A stretch of DNA of 64,000 nt, taken from Rhizobium sullae (GTDB lineage Bacteria > Pseudomonadota > Alphaproteobacteria > Rhizobiales > Rhizobiaceae). The notes under the pieces were generated by a model. That model saw only the letters and a list, made by a program, of their open reading frames with translations. It did no database searches and was not told where the DNA came from. Below, one piece after another: positions 9,595 to 17,498 of the stretch. The position numbers and the translations under genes are program-made. Numbering within the stretch: position 1 is the first letter of the stretch; the number at the start of each line of letters is the position of its first letter. Location: NCBI RefSeq assembly GCF_025200715.1, contig NZ_CP104144.1:806001-870000 (forward strand), given 5' to 3'.

Positions 9595-10407
9595 TCAGGC
9601 GACCGACGAGGAATCCTCCTTCACGGATTGCAGGCCGGCGCTCGCGACGACGAGTCGGATGCCTGCATCCTCGATCATCTTGGCGGAATCGTCTTGGATG
9701 CCGTCGTCGGTGATGATCGTCGAAACACGGTCGAGCGGGCACAGAATGAGGCTCGACCGGCGGCGGAACTTGCTGGAATCGACCATGACGACGAGTTCGT
9801 CGGCCTGATGCATCAGCTTCTGTTCGCTTTGAATGATCTGCGCGTCGGCTTCCATGATGCCGAGCGGGCCGACGCCCTGAGCTCCGATGAAAAAACGGCG
9901 CGCATAGAAATTGCGGATGGCGTCGTTGTCGAAGGGCGACAGGATGAGGCTCTGCTCGCGGTAGATTACGCCGCCCGGCACCGTCACCGTATTCTTGGAA
10001 TGTTTTACCAAATGCTCGGCGATCGCGAAAGAATTCGTCATGACCTGCATGCGATGCGCCGACATGAAGTGCACCATCTGGAAGGTCGTCGTGCCGCCAT
10101 TGATGATGATTGCGTCGCCCGGGTCGCAAAGATCGACCGCGGCCCGCGCAATTGCGCGCTTTTTATCGATATTGACAGATTCTGAAACTCTAAAGGGGCG
10201 GCCCGCGAGATTGCCGAGCTGCGGTGGATGGACGGCCTCGGCGCCGCCACGCACACGCCGGATCTTGCCCTGCACATGGAGAGCCGCAATGTCACGACGG
10301 ATCGTAGCCTCGGAAGCCCCGGTCAATTCGGAAATATCCTGAATTGTGACGACCGATTTTTCCTGGACCGCGCTCAAGATGATGCGATGGCGTTCACGTT
10401 CGTGCAT
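9595..10407 (-). CDS. rhaR: DeoR-family transcriptional regulator RhaR
   Basis: 270 aa. An N-terminal winged helix-turn-helix (about residues 18-55, with ASEATIRRDIAALHVQGKIRRVRGG) precedes the DeoR sensor domain, which contains INGGTTTFQMVHFM and MVDSSKF. The start at 10407 is chosen because AGGGAGGAG lies just upstream; an in-frame extension to 10455 would run through the operator and has no ribosome-binding site. It is the first gene of rhaRSTPQUK and divergent from rhaD, so it most likely controls both transcripts through the paired operators at 10451-10521. Confidence 0.9.
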   Translation of the reverse strand: MHERERHRIILSAVQEKSVVTIQDISELTGASEATIRRDIAALHVQGKIRRVRGGAEAVHPPQLGNLAGRPFRVSESVNIDKKRAIARAAVDLCDPGDAIIINGGTTTFQMVHFMSAHRMQVMTNSFAIAEHLVKHSKNTVTVPGGVIYREQSLILSPFDNDAIRNFYARRFFIGAQGVGPLGIMEADAQIIQSEQKLMHQADELVVMVDSSKFRRRSSLILCPLDRVSTIITDDGIQDDSAKMIEDAGIRLVVASAGLQSVKEDSSSVA

Positions 10408-10426
10408 TTGGCTCCTCCCTGTCGCA

Positions 10427-10455
10427 TTTATTTCGTATCCGTTAAAAGCTGTCAA
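10427..10455 (-). promoter_or_regulatory. Candidate sigma-70 promoter of the rhaRSTPQUK operon
   Basis: On the minus strand TTGACA (10455-10450), a 17-bp spacer and AATAAA (10432-10427) lie upstream of rhaR. The perfect -35 is embedded in the end of operator copy 1, so a bound repressor would block RNA polymerase. Confidence 0.6.
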
Positions 10456-10521
10456 TCAAAAACGATCAAGAATCTTCATATTGCGCTGCACAATAATTGT
10501 TTTTGATCGTTTTCGATTGAC
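10451..10521. promoter_or_regulatory. Inverted operator pair in the rhaR-rhaD intergenic region
   Basis: A 19-bp site at 10451-10469 recurs in inverted orientation at 10503-10521, with 18 of 19 bases identical (TTGATCGTTTTYGATTGAC). Each copy contains the internal dyad ATCG-TTTT-CGAT or a one-base variant. The centres are 52 bp apart, about five helical turns, so two bound regulators would sit on the same face. DeoR regulators commonly bind repeated sites of this sort; RhaR is the obvious candidate. Confidence 0.75.
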
Positions 10522-10546
10522 AATGTGCGTTTTGATGAGCGATACC
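10517..10546 (+). promoter_or_regulatory. Candidate sigma-70 promoter of rhaD
   Basis: TTGACA at 10517-10522, overlapping the end of operator copy 2, followed after 18 bp by the weak -10 GATACC (10541-10546). It mirrors the rhaR promoter. The -10 matches consensus poorly, so the exact -10 is uncertain. Confidence 0.45.
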
Positions 10547-10602
10547 GTCACCGAATAGCACGTGGATTTCGTCCGCGCATAAGGCACACAAGGGAGGATG
10601 AC

Positions 10603-12699
10603 ATGGCGGCCACCGTCCGGCTTCTTGAGAACCGTTGGGATAATTCTTACGCAGCAGGGCTCGATGAACCCGGCAAGCTGCTCTACCGCTCGAACCTGCT
10701 TGGCGCCGACAAGCGCATTACCAACTATGGTGGCGGCAATACCTCGGCCAAAGTGATGGAAACGGATCCGCTTACTGGCGATAAGGTCAAGGTTCTCTGG
10801 GTGAAGGGCTCCGGCGGCGACGTCGGCACCATCAAGCTCGATGGCTTTGCGACGCTCTATCAGGACAAGCTCGATTCGCTGAAAGGCATCTATAAGGGCG
10901 TCGAGGACGAAGACCGCATGGTCGGCTTCCTGCCGCATTGCACGTTCAATCTGAATTCCCGTGCCGCCTCCATCGATACGCCGCTGCATGGTTTCGTGCC
11001 CTTCACACATGTCGACCACATGCATCCGGACGCGATCATCGCAATCGCCGCATCCAAGAATTCCAAGGAACTGACGCGGCAGATATTCGGCGACGACATC
11101 GGCTGGCTGCCCTGGCGCCGCCCGGGCTTCCAGCTCGGCCTCGATCTCGAAGCCTTCGTCAAGGCGAACCCGCACGCCAAGGGTGTCGTGCTCGAAAGTC
11201 ACGGCCTCTTCACCTGGGCGAACGACGCCAAGGCCTGCTACGAGCTGACCCTCGACATCATCAACAAAGCCATCGTCTGGTTTGCAGAAAAGACCGAGGG
11301 CAAGACGATCTTCGGCGGTGCTGCAACGCAGAGCCTGCCGGTTTCCGAACGCCGCGCGATTGCGGCCCGCTTGATGCCGGAAATCCGGGGCCGGATCGGA
11401 AAGCAAGAGCGCAAGCTCGGCCATTTCGACGATCAGGATGCTGTACTCGAATTCGTAAATTCGAAGAGTCTGCGTCCGCTGGGTGCGCTCGGCACCAGCT
11501 GCCCGGATCACTTCCTGCGCACCAAGATTCGCCCGCTGATCGTCGATTTTGACCCGGCAAGGCCGGATGTCGATGCGATTGTTGCCGGCCTCGACAAGGC
11601 GCTGGAGGACTATCGCGCCGACTACGCCCGCTATTACAACGACTGCAAGCACGATAATTCGCCCGCCATGCGCGATGCGAACCCGGTCATATTCCTTGTT
11701 CCCGGTGTCGGCATGTTCTCCTTTGCCCGCGACAAGGCAACCGCCCGCATCGCCAGCGAATTCTACGTCAATGCCATCAACGTGATGCGCGGCGCTTCGA
11801 CGGTTTCCGAATACCAAGGCCTGCCGGAACAGGAAGCCTTCGATATCGAATACTGGCTGCTGGAAGAAGCCAAGCTGCAGCGCATGCCGAAGCCCAAGAG
11901 CCTTGCCGGGAAGGTTGCCTTCGTCACCGGCGGTGCCGGCGGCATCGGCCGGGCAACGGCGGCGCGTCTGGTAGGCGAGGGCGCCTGCGTGGTGCTTGCC
12001 GATATCGACCAGTCGGCACTGGAGGCGACTGAAGCCGACTTCGTGAAGAAGTACGGTGCGGATGCGGTTCGCACCGTAAAGCTCGACGTCACCAGGGAGG
12101 ATGCGGTGGTCTCATCCTTGGGGGAATCCTGTGTCGAGTTCGGTGGCATCGACATCCTCGTTTCGAATGCCGGCATTGCGTCGTCGGCGCCGATCGAAAG
12201 CACCGAGCTTTCGATGTGGAACAAGAACATCGACATCCTGGCGACCGGCTATTTCCTCGTTTCGCGCGAAGCCTTCCGCCTGTTCCGCAGGCAGAGCCTC
12301 GGCGGCAATGTGGTCTTCGTCGCATCGAAGAACGGCCTCGCATCATCACCGAACGCTGCTGCCTATTGCACGGCCAAGGCCGCCGAAATTCATCTCGCCC
12401 GCTGCCTGGCGCTCGAAGGCGCAGAAGCCGGCATTCGCGTCAATACGGTGAACCCCGATGCTGTGCTGCGCGGCTCGAAGATCTGGAACGGCGAGTGGCG
12501 CGAACAGCGCGCGGCTTCCTCGAAGATCGAAGTGGACGACCTTGAGGAACACTACCGCAAGCGTTCGATGCTGAAGCTCAACGTCTTCCCGGAAGATATT
12601 GCTGAGGCGATCTATTTTCTCGCTTCGGACCTTTCGGCAAAATCCACCGGCAACATCATCAACGTCGATGCCGGCAACGCACAGAGCTTCCCGCGCTAA
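10603..12699 (+). CDS. rhaD: Bifunctional rhamnulose-1-phosphate aldolase / short-chain dehydrogenase RhaD
   Basis: 698-aa fusion. The N-terminal class II aldolase domain (to about residue 430) carries the zinc-ligand stretch THVDHMHPDAI; it splits L-rhamnulose-1-phosphate into dihydroxyacetone phosphate and L-lactaldehyde. The C-terminal SDR domain has the cofactor motif VTGGAGGIGRATA (about residue 440) and the catalytic YCTAKAAE; it is expected to oxidise lactaldehyde. The start at 10603 has AGGGAGGA upstream; the longer in-frame start at 10525 would cover the promoter. The fusion type is known from rhizobia and Bacillus. Confidence 0.93.
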   Translation: MAATVRLLENRWDNSYAAGLDEPGKLLYRSNLLGADKRITNYGGGNTSAKVMETDPLTGDKVKVLWVKGSGGDVGTIKLDGFATLYQDKLDSLKGIYKGVEDEDRMVGFLPHCTFNLNSRAASIDTPLHGFVPFTHVDHMHPDAIIAIAASKNSKELTRQIFGDDIGWLPWRRPGFQLGLDLEAFVKANPHAKGVVLESHGLFTWANDAKACYELTLDIINKAIVWFAEKTEGKTIFGGAATQSLPVSERRAIAARLMPEIRGRIGKQERKLGHFDDQDAVLEFVNSKSLRPLGALGTSCPDHFLRTKIRPLIVDFDPARPDVDAIVAGLDKALEDYRADYARYYNDCKHDNSPAMRDANPVIFLVPGVGMFSFARDKATARIASEFYVNAINVMRGASTVSEYQGLPEQEAFDIEYWLLEEAKLQRMPKPKSLAGKVAFVTGGAGGIGRATAARLVGEGACVVLADIDQSALEATEADFVKKYGADAVRTVKLDVTREDAVVSSLGESCVEFGGIDILVSNAGIASSAPIESTELSMWNKNIDILATGYFLVSREAFRLFRRQSLGGNVVFVASKNGLASSPNAAAYCTAKAAEIHLARCLALEGAEAGIRVNTVNPDAVLRGSKIWNGEWREQRAASSKIEVDDLEEHYRKRSMLKLNVFPEDIAEAIYFLASDLSAKSTGNIINVDAGNAQSFPR

Positions 12700-12703
12700 G
12701 GCG

Positions 12704-12862
12704 TTATTTCCGGAGGATCACCCATATTGCGTGGATGATCCCCGGGATGTAGCCGCAGAGCGTGAGCAATATATTGAGCCAGAAATGCAGGCCGAGCCCG
12801 ACCTGCAGGAACACGCCGAGCGGCGGCAGGATGATCGCGAGAAGTATGCGGATGACGTCCAC
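12704..12862 (-). CDS. Pmp3/YqaE-family small membrane protein (UPF0057)
   Basis: A 52-aa reading frame with GTG start (12862) and AGAGG 5 nt upstream. It reads VDVIRILLAIILPPLGVFL, then QVGLGLHFWLNILLTLCGYI, then PGIIHAIWVILRK. This is the full Pmp3 pattern: two hydrophobic helices, a central PPLGVFLQVG and a terminal GYIPGIIHA. Relatives are membrane proteolipids linked to ion or osmotic stress. It lies antisense between rhaD (4-bp gap, tail to tail) and rhaI (80-bp divergent gap), so a rhaD-rhaI read-through transcript would be antisense to it. It is easily missed because of its length and GTG start. Confidence 0.85.
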   Translation of the reverse strand: MDVIRILLAIILPPLGVFLQVGLGLHFWLNILLTLCGYIPGIIHAIWVILRK

Positions 12863-12942
12863 GAGCGCCTCTTTGGTGGGTTAGGAATGAAGCAATAGAA
12901 CGCAGAACAGGGCCCCATGGTTCGCGTTTCAGGGAGGATTTG

Positions 12943-14235
12943 ATGGCTGAGTTCAGGATTGCGCAGGATTTGATCGTCGAGGAAAACGACAAGAGGACGG
13001 CGGCGCTCAAGGCCGATTACGACGCGCTCGGTGCAAACCTTGCCCGCCGCGGCATAGACATCGACGCCATTACGAAAAAGGTCGCAGCATTCTTCGTCGC
13101 TGTTCCCTCCTGGGGCGTGGGAACGGGTGGCACACGCTTTGCCCGCTTTCCCGGCACGGGCGAGCCGCGCGGCATCTTTGACAAGCTGGACGATTGCGCC
13201 GTCATTCATCAACTGACGCAGGCAACGCCGACCGTTTCCCTCCATATTCCCTGGGACAAGGCTGATGCCGGCGAGTTGAAGGCCAAAGGTGATGCGCTCG
13301 GCCTTAGCTTCGATGCAATGAATTCCAACACGTTCTCGGATGCGCCGGGCCAGAAATATTCCTATAAATATGGCTCGCTCAGCCATACGGACGCAGCGAC
13401 GCGCCAACAAGCCATCGAGCACAACCTCGAATGCATCGAGATCGGAAAGGCGATCGGCTCCAAGGCCCTGACGGTCTGGATCGGCGACGGCTCGAACTTC
13501 CCCGGCCAGAGCAACTTCACCAAAGCTTTCGAACGCTACCTTGCCTCCATGGCGGATATCTACAAGGCGTTGCCGGAGGACTGGAAGCTGTTCTCCGAAC
13601 ACAAGATGTACGAGCCGGCCTTCTATTCGACGATCGTGCAGGACTGGGGCACCAACTATCTGATCGCTCAGACGCTCGGCCCCAAAGCGCAGTGCCTCGT
13701 GGACCTAGGTCACCATGCACCGAATACCAATATAGAGATGATTGTTGCCCGCCTGATCCAGTTCGGAAAGCTCGGCGGCTTCCACTTCAACGATTCGAAA
13801 TATGGCGACGACGACCTGGACGCGGGTTCGATCGAGCCTTACCGTCTGTTCCTCGTCTTCAACGAACTGGTCGATGCCGAGCAACGGGGCGTAAATGGCT
13901 TCCATCCGGCGCACATGATCGATCAGTCGCACAATGTGACGGACCCGATCGAGAGCCTGATCAATAGCGCCAACGAAATCCGCCGCGCCTACGCGCAGGC
14001 CCTGATCGTCGACCGCGAGGCGCTTTCGGGCTATCAGGACGAGAATGACGCGCTGATGGCGACGGAAACGCTGAAGCGTGCTTACCGTGCCGATGTCGAG
14101 CCGATCCTCGCCGAAGCCCGCCGCCGCGTGGGCGGCGCCATTGACCCGATCGCAGCTTATCGCGCCAGCGGCTACAGGAAAAAGGTTTCCGCCGAACGCC
14201 CAGCCTCTGCGGCCGGCGGCGGCGGTATCATCTAG
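12943..14235 (+). CDS. rhaI: L-rhamnose isomerase RhaI (Pseudomonas/rhizobial type)
   Basis: Converts L-rhamnose to L-rhamnulose with divalent metals. 430 aa. The metal and substrate residues of the family are visible: LFSEHKMYEPAFYST (Glu, Lys), CLVDLGHHAPNTNIE (Asp, His) and HFNDSKYGDDDLDAGS (Asp). It belongs to the P. stutzeri-type branch rather than the E. coli RhaA type. AGGGAGGA precedes the ATG at 12943. It follows rhaD across the antisense YqaE gene and ends at a strong GC hairpin. Together with RhaU, RhaK and RhaD it completes rhamnose breakdown. Confidence 0.94.
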   Translation: MAEFRIAQDLIVEENDKRTAALKADYDALGANLARRGIDIDAITKKVAAFFVAVPSWGVGTGGTRFARFPGTGEPRGIFDKLDDCAVIHQLTQATPTVSLHIPWDKADAGELKAKGDALGLSFDAMNSNTFSDAPGQKYSYKYGSLSHTDAATRQQAIEHNLECIEIGKAIGSKALTVWIGDGSNFPGQSNFTKAFERYLASMADIYKALPEDWKLFSEHKMYEPAFYSTIVQDWGTNYLIAQTLGPKAQCLVDLGHHAPNTNIEMIVARLIQFGKLGGFHFNDSKYGDDDLDAGSIEPYRLFLVFNELVDAEQRGVNGFHPAHMIDQSHNVTDPIESLINSANEIRRAYAQALIVDREALSGYQDENDALMATETLKRAYRADVEPILAEARRRVGGAIDPIAAYRASGYRKKVSAERPASAAGGGGII

Positions 14236-14252
14236 GCCTCCCGAGGCATCCG

Positions 14253-14277
14253 GGCCGCCGCTTCAACAGCGGCGGCC
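14253..14277. terminator. Shared terminator-like hairpin between rhaI and the convergent decarboxylase-family gene
   Basis: Perfect 10-bp stem GGCCGCCGCT / AGCGGCGGCC with a 5-nt loop between two convergent genes. There is no clear T-run on either side, so if it terminates, it probably does so from both directions inefficiently or with Rho. Confidence 0.55.
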
Positions 14278-14288
14278 GGGTGGAAAAC

Positions 14289-14747
14289 TCAAGGCTTCCA
14301 TTCGCCGGCGATCTGACGTGTGGCGATGTTCAGCCGGTTCCAGACATTGATGTTGGCGATGGCGATGACGAGGGCCGCGAGGCTCTTGCCGTTGTAATGG
14401 CGTGCAGCCTCGTCCCAGATTTCGTCCGGTACCGGATCGGCACGGTCGCTGACGCGTGTGACGGCTTCCGTCAGTGCCAGGGCCGCGCGTTCAGCCTCGC
14501 TGAAATAGGGTGTCTCACGCCAGGCGGATACTGCAAACAGGCGCTCGTCGGTTTCGCCGAGCCTGCGGGCAATGCGCGGATGACCGTCGACGCAGACGCC
14601 GCAGCCGTTGATCTGGCTGGCGCGCAGATTGACGAGTTCGAGCAGCTTTGGCGAAAGACCGGTCTTTTGAGGAATATTCCCGAAAGCGAGCAGCGCCTGC
14701 ATGGCTTCGGGGATGACGACGGCCGGGTTTCCCATTCTCGATTGCAT
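14289..14747 (-). CDS. Carboxymuconolactone decarboxylase / AhpD-family protein
   Basis: 152-aa AhpD-like-fold protein. The redox/catalytic motif CGVCVDGHPR (CxxC...H) is intact around residues 49-58, followed by the usual helical repeat ending in NIWNRLN-type NINVWNRLNIATRQ. It is transcribed away from an ECF41-type sigma factor gene. In many bacteria genes of exactly this family (the C of the 'COE' set: carboxymuconolactone decarboxylases, oxidoreductases, epimerases) are the linked target of ECF41 sigma factors. A matching promoter (14831-14857) faces it. The substrate is unknown; the CxxC suggests peroxidase-like or thiol chemistry. Confidence 0.88.
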   Translation of the reverse strand: MQSRMGNPAVVIPEAMQALLAFGNIPQKTGLSPKLLELVNLRASQINGCGVCVDGHPRIARRLGETDERLFAVSAWRETPYFSEAERAALALTEAVTRVSDRADPVPDEIWDEAARHYNGKSLAALVIAIANINVWNRLNIATRQIAGEWKP

Positions 14748-14795
14748 GATAGTCCCTTTCTATGTTTCAGAAAATGACGCCGCCGGCCGCTTGTC

Positions 14796-14822
14796 TGTCA
14801 CATGGACCGGAGTTCGTTCGTC
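14796..14822 (+). promoter_or_regulatory. ECF41-type promoter driving the sigma factor gene
   Basis: TGTCACA (14796-14802), 16 bp, CGTC (14819-14822). This equals the ECF41 consensus TGTCACA-N16-CGTC as I remember it. Transcription would start about 14829, roughly 20 nt before the GTG at 14852, which also fixes that start. It implies autoregulation. Confidence 0.75.
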
Positions 14823-14830
14823 ATGGTGTT

Positions 14831-14857
14831 GACGGAACGCGATGGAGGAATGTGACC
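14831..14857 (-). promoter_or_regulatory. ECF41-type promoter driving the decarboxylase-family gene
   Basis: On the minus strand GGTCACA (14857-14851), 16 bp, CGTC (14834-14831). It has one mismatch in the -35 and the same spacer as the plus-strand copy. It would give a 5' leader of about 75 nt ahead of the ATG at 14747. Its -35 overlaps the GTG start of the sigma gene. Confidence 0.65.
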
Positions 14858-15733
14858 GATGAACGAAAAAAATTTTTAGCGGACGAATTCGAGGCGAGCC
14901 GTGCACACCTGAAGACTGTCGCCTACCGCATGCTCGGCTCGCGCGCGGAGGCGGAGGATGCGGTGCAGGAGGCGTGGCTCAGGCTCGGCCGCTCGGAGGT
15001 AAGCGAGATCGGCAATCTCGGCGGCTGGCTGACGACGGTTGTCGCGCGCATCTGCCTCGACATGCTGCGCTCCAGGAAGTCCCGGCGCGAAGAATCGCTC
15101 GATCCGCCGGTCCATGAGAAGATCGCCGATATGGCGACGTTTGCCGACCCTGAGCGGGAGATCGTGCTGGCCGATTCCGTCGGCGCGGCGCTCTTGGTCG
15201 TGCTGGAACAGCTGGCCCCGGCAGAGCGCGTCGCCTTCGTCCTGCACGACATGTTCGATCTGCCTTTTGACGAGATAGCGCCGATCATCGGCCGCACGTC
15301 GGACGCAACCCGCCAGCTCGCAAGCCGCGCCCGCCGCCGCGTGCAGGGAAAGACCGATGTGTCCGAGACGGGCATCGAGCATAAGAAGGAAGTCGTCCGG
15401 GCTTTCCTTGCCGCTTCGCGCAACGGAAATTTCCAGGCATTGCTTGCCGTTCTTCATCCCGACGTTGTCTTCGCGCCTGATGCGGCGGCCGCTCGTTTCG
15501 GAGACGCCGGCGAATTGCGCGGCGCGCAGGCGGTTGCCACGACATTCAAAGGCAGGGCGCGCGGCGCGCTGCCGGCCTTCGTGGACGGCGGCTTCGGTTT
15601 CATCGTCCGCATAGATGATCAGCTGCGCATCATCGTCAAAATCGGCTTCGATGGCGAGAAGATCGCCAAGATCGAGGCGATCGCAGATCCTGGCCATCTC
15701 GAGCAGATCGAATACCGGCTGTTCGACCAATAG
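14852..15733 (+). CDS. ECF RNA polymerase sigma factor, ECF41 / SigJ-like, with C-terminal SnoaL-like domain
   Basis: 293 aa. Sigma region 2 is at the N-terminus (AYRMLGSRAEAEDAVQEAW), region 4 near residues 110-160 (ERVAFVLHDMFDLPFDEIA, then ATRQLASRARRRV), followed by a SnoaL_2-like domain (VVRAFLAASRNGNFQALLAV onward). ECF41 proteins have no anti-sigma factor; the C-terminal domain regulates activity. The GTG start is chosen because the upstream in-frame ATG (14762) would place the gene's own promoter inside the coding region; GGAGG is only 3 nt away, which is short. The DGGGR and WLPEPL motifs that I associate with ECF41 are not evident here, so it may be a divergent subtype. Confidence 0.85.
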   Translation: MTDERKKFLADEFEASRAHLKTVAYRMLGSRAEAEDAVQEAWLRLGRSEVSEIGNLGGWLTTVVARICLDMLRSRKSRREESLDPPVHEKIADMATFADPEREIVLADSVGAALLVVLEQLAPAERVAFVLHDMFDLPFDEIAPIIGRTSDATRQLASRARRRVQGKTDVSETGIEHKKEVVRAFLAASRNGNFQALLAVLHPDVVFAPDAAAARFGDAGELRGAQAVATTFKGRARGALPAFVDGGFGFIVRIDDQLRIIVKIGFDGEKIAKIEAIADPGHLEQIEYRLFDQ

Positions 15734-15751
15734 GCCTGCCAGCCAATGGTG

Positions 15752-15785
15752 AGAAGGCGCGCGCAGAGCCCTGCGCGCGCCTTCT
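15752..15785 (+). terminator. Strong terminator hairpin after the sigma factor gene
   Basis: A perfect 15-bp stem (15752-15766 with 15771-15785, GC-rich with AGAAGG/CCTTCT ends) and the 4-nt loop AGCC, beginning 19 bp after the stop. The A/G-start and C/T-end flanks give a short U-containing tail, CTTCTGATTTCT. Confidence 0.7.
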
Positions 15786-15894
15786 GATTTCTGCACATAG
15801 CTCCACTTTCCCGGTTGACAGGATTACCTCCGTCGATACTCTATTATAAGGACTGATATAACATAATTGCGGAACAACAAACTGGGAGCATGAA

Positions 15895-17421
15895 ATGAAG
15901 ACTCTAGTCGCATTCCTTCTCGGCACGGCACTCGTCGCCTTGCCGACCACGATGATGGCCCAGGAAAAAGGTGGCGTCATCAACGTCGCGACGATCGGCG
16001 AGCCGCCGACACTCGATCCGATGTCCTCGACTGCCGACCTCGTCGGCATCGTCACGCAGCATATCTTCGAAACGCTCTATACCTTCGACAAGACATGGAA
16101 CGTCACGCCGCTTCTGGCTGAAAGCCTGCCGGAGATCAGTGCGGACGGAAAGACCTATACGATCAAGCTGCGCACCGGCATCAAGTTCCACGACAACAGC
16201 GACATGACCTCGGAGGATGTCGTTGCATCGCTTACTCGCTGGACAAAGATCGCCTCGCGCGGCAAGCAGGCTGTAGGCTTCATCGAAGCGGTCGCGGCAG
16301 TCGATCCTGCGACCATCAAGATCACGCTGAAGCAGCCTTATGCGCCGCTGACCTCGCTGCTTGCCTTCAACAATTCAGCTGCAATCATCATTCCCTCCGA
16401 AAAGCAGGACGAGCCGATGAAGGACTTCATCGGAACGGGTCCGTACATGCTGAAAGAGCGCAAAGCCGACCAGTATATCCAGCTCGTTCGCTTCGACGGC
16501 TACAAGTCGCGCGACGGCGAGAGCGATGGCTATGGCGGCGCGCGCCATCAGTATCTCGATGAAATCCGCTTTGTTCCGGTGCCGGATCCGAACACCCGCG
16601 TTGAGGCGGCGGTCTCCGGCCAGTATGACTATGTCGATTCCATTCCGGTCGAATCCTTCGACAAGCTGAAGGCATCGACGGCCTCGCAGCCAATCATCCT
16701 GAAGCCCTTCGGCTATCCGGTCTTCGTCTTCAACACGAAGGAAGGCATTGCGAAGAATATCGAGGTTCGCAAAGCGATCCGCCAGGCGCTCAGCATGGAA
16801 GACATGATGGCCGCCGCCTTCGGCAGCGCGGATTTCTACACGCTGGATGGCGATATCTACCCGGAAGCCTATTCCTGGCACACGGATGCTGGCGTCGAAG
16901 GCAATTACAATGTTGCAAAGCCGGAAGAGGCTGCCGAAGCCTTGAAGAAGGCTGGCTACAACGGCGAGCCGCTGCGCATCCTCACCAGCCGCCAATACGA
17001 GTTCCATTACAAGATGGCGCAAGTTGCGGTGGAATATCTGAAGCTCGCGGGCTTTACCGTCGATATGCAGGTCGTCGATTGGGCGACGCTGACGCAGCGC
17101 CGTGCCGATCCGAAGCTCTGGGATATCTACATCACTCACAGTCCCTTCCTGCCGGAGCCGGCGCTGATCGGTTCGCTATCGACCAGCTCGCCGGGCTGGT
17201 GGGATACCCCCGCCCGCAAGGCCGCTGTGGATGCCTTCACCTCCGAAGTCGATCCTGCCAAGCGCGTCGAGCTTTGGGCCAATGTCCAGAAAGCGATTTA
17301 TGACGACGCGCCCTTCATGAAGATCGGCGACTTCAACGCCGTCTCGGCGGAATCGACCAAACTTGAAGGCGTCGACCCGGCCCCGTGGCCGTACTTCTGG
17401 AATGCTTCGATCAAGAAGTAA
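15895..17421 (+). CDS. ABC transporter solute-binding protein, dipeptide/oligopeptide family (SBP_bac_5)
   Basis: 508 aa. Residues 1-22 are a signal peptide ending TTMMA/QEKGG. The mature start GGVINVATIGEPPTLDPMSS is typical of DppA/OppA-like family 5 proteins, as are the central KFHDNSDMTSEDVVASL-type segment and the overall length. Family 5 proteins bind peptides, but also opines, glutathione, nickel and sugars. It is the first gene of a transport/catabolic operon; a TTGACA at 15815-15820 with a poorly defined -10 lies upstream. The neighbouring amidohydrolase and PLP enzyme point to an amide-containing substrate such as an N-acyl or cyclic amino-acid derivative (inference). Confidence 0.88.
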   Translation: MKTLVAFLLGTALVALPTTMMAQEKGGVINVATIGEPPTLDPMSSTADLVGIVTQHIFETLYTFDKTWNVTPLLAESLPEISADGKTYTIKLRTGIKFHDNSDMTSEDVVASLTRWTKIASRGKQAVGFIEAVAAVDPATIKITLKQPYAPLTSLLAFNNSAAIIIPSEKQDEPMKDFIGTGPYMLKERKADQYIQLVRFDGYKSRDGESDGYGGARHQYLDEIRFVPVPDPNTRVEAAVSGQYDYVDSIPVESFDKLKASTASQPIILKPFGYPVFVFNTKEGIAKNIEVRKAIRQALSMEDMMAAAFGSADFYTLDGDIYPEAYSWHTDAGVEGNYNVAKPEEAAEALKKAGYNGEPLRILTSRQYEFHYKMAQVAVEYLKLAGFTVDMQVVDWATLTQRRADPKLWDIYITHSPFLPEPALIGSLSTSSPGWWDTPARKAAVDAFTSEVDPAKRVELWANVQKAIYDDAPFMKIGDFNAVSAESTKLEGVDPAPWPYFWNASIKK

Positions 17422-17435
17422 GGCCTGATCGCGGG

Positions 17436-17458
17436 ATGCCGGCATTCAATGCCGGTAT
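17436..17458 (+). other. Intercistronic hairpin after the binding-protein gene
   Basis: ATGCCGGCATT and AATGCCGGTAT form an 11-bp near-perfect inverted repeat (10 of 11) around a single central C, located between the binding protein and the first permease. It is probably an mRNA-stabilising or attenuating element. Confidence 0.6.
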
Positions 17459-17498
17459 CCTCTTGCATTGTGCCCCGCCGGGCATCGGGAAAGACTTA

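Noticed and set aside
10456..11817. Minus-strand frame of 453 codons opposite rhaD
   Set aside because: Covers the rhaD aldolase domain and the operator region; no protein family features.
14762..14851. N-terminal extension of the ECF sigma factor from the ATG at 14762
   Set aside because: It would place the gene's own ECF41-type promoter inside the coding sequence and adds no family residues.
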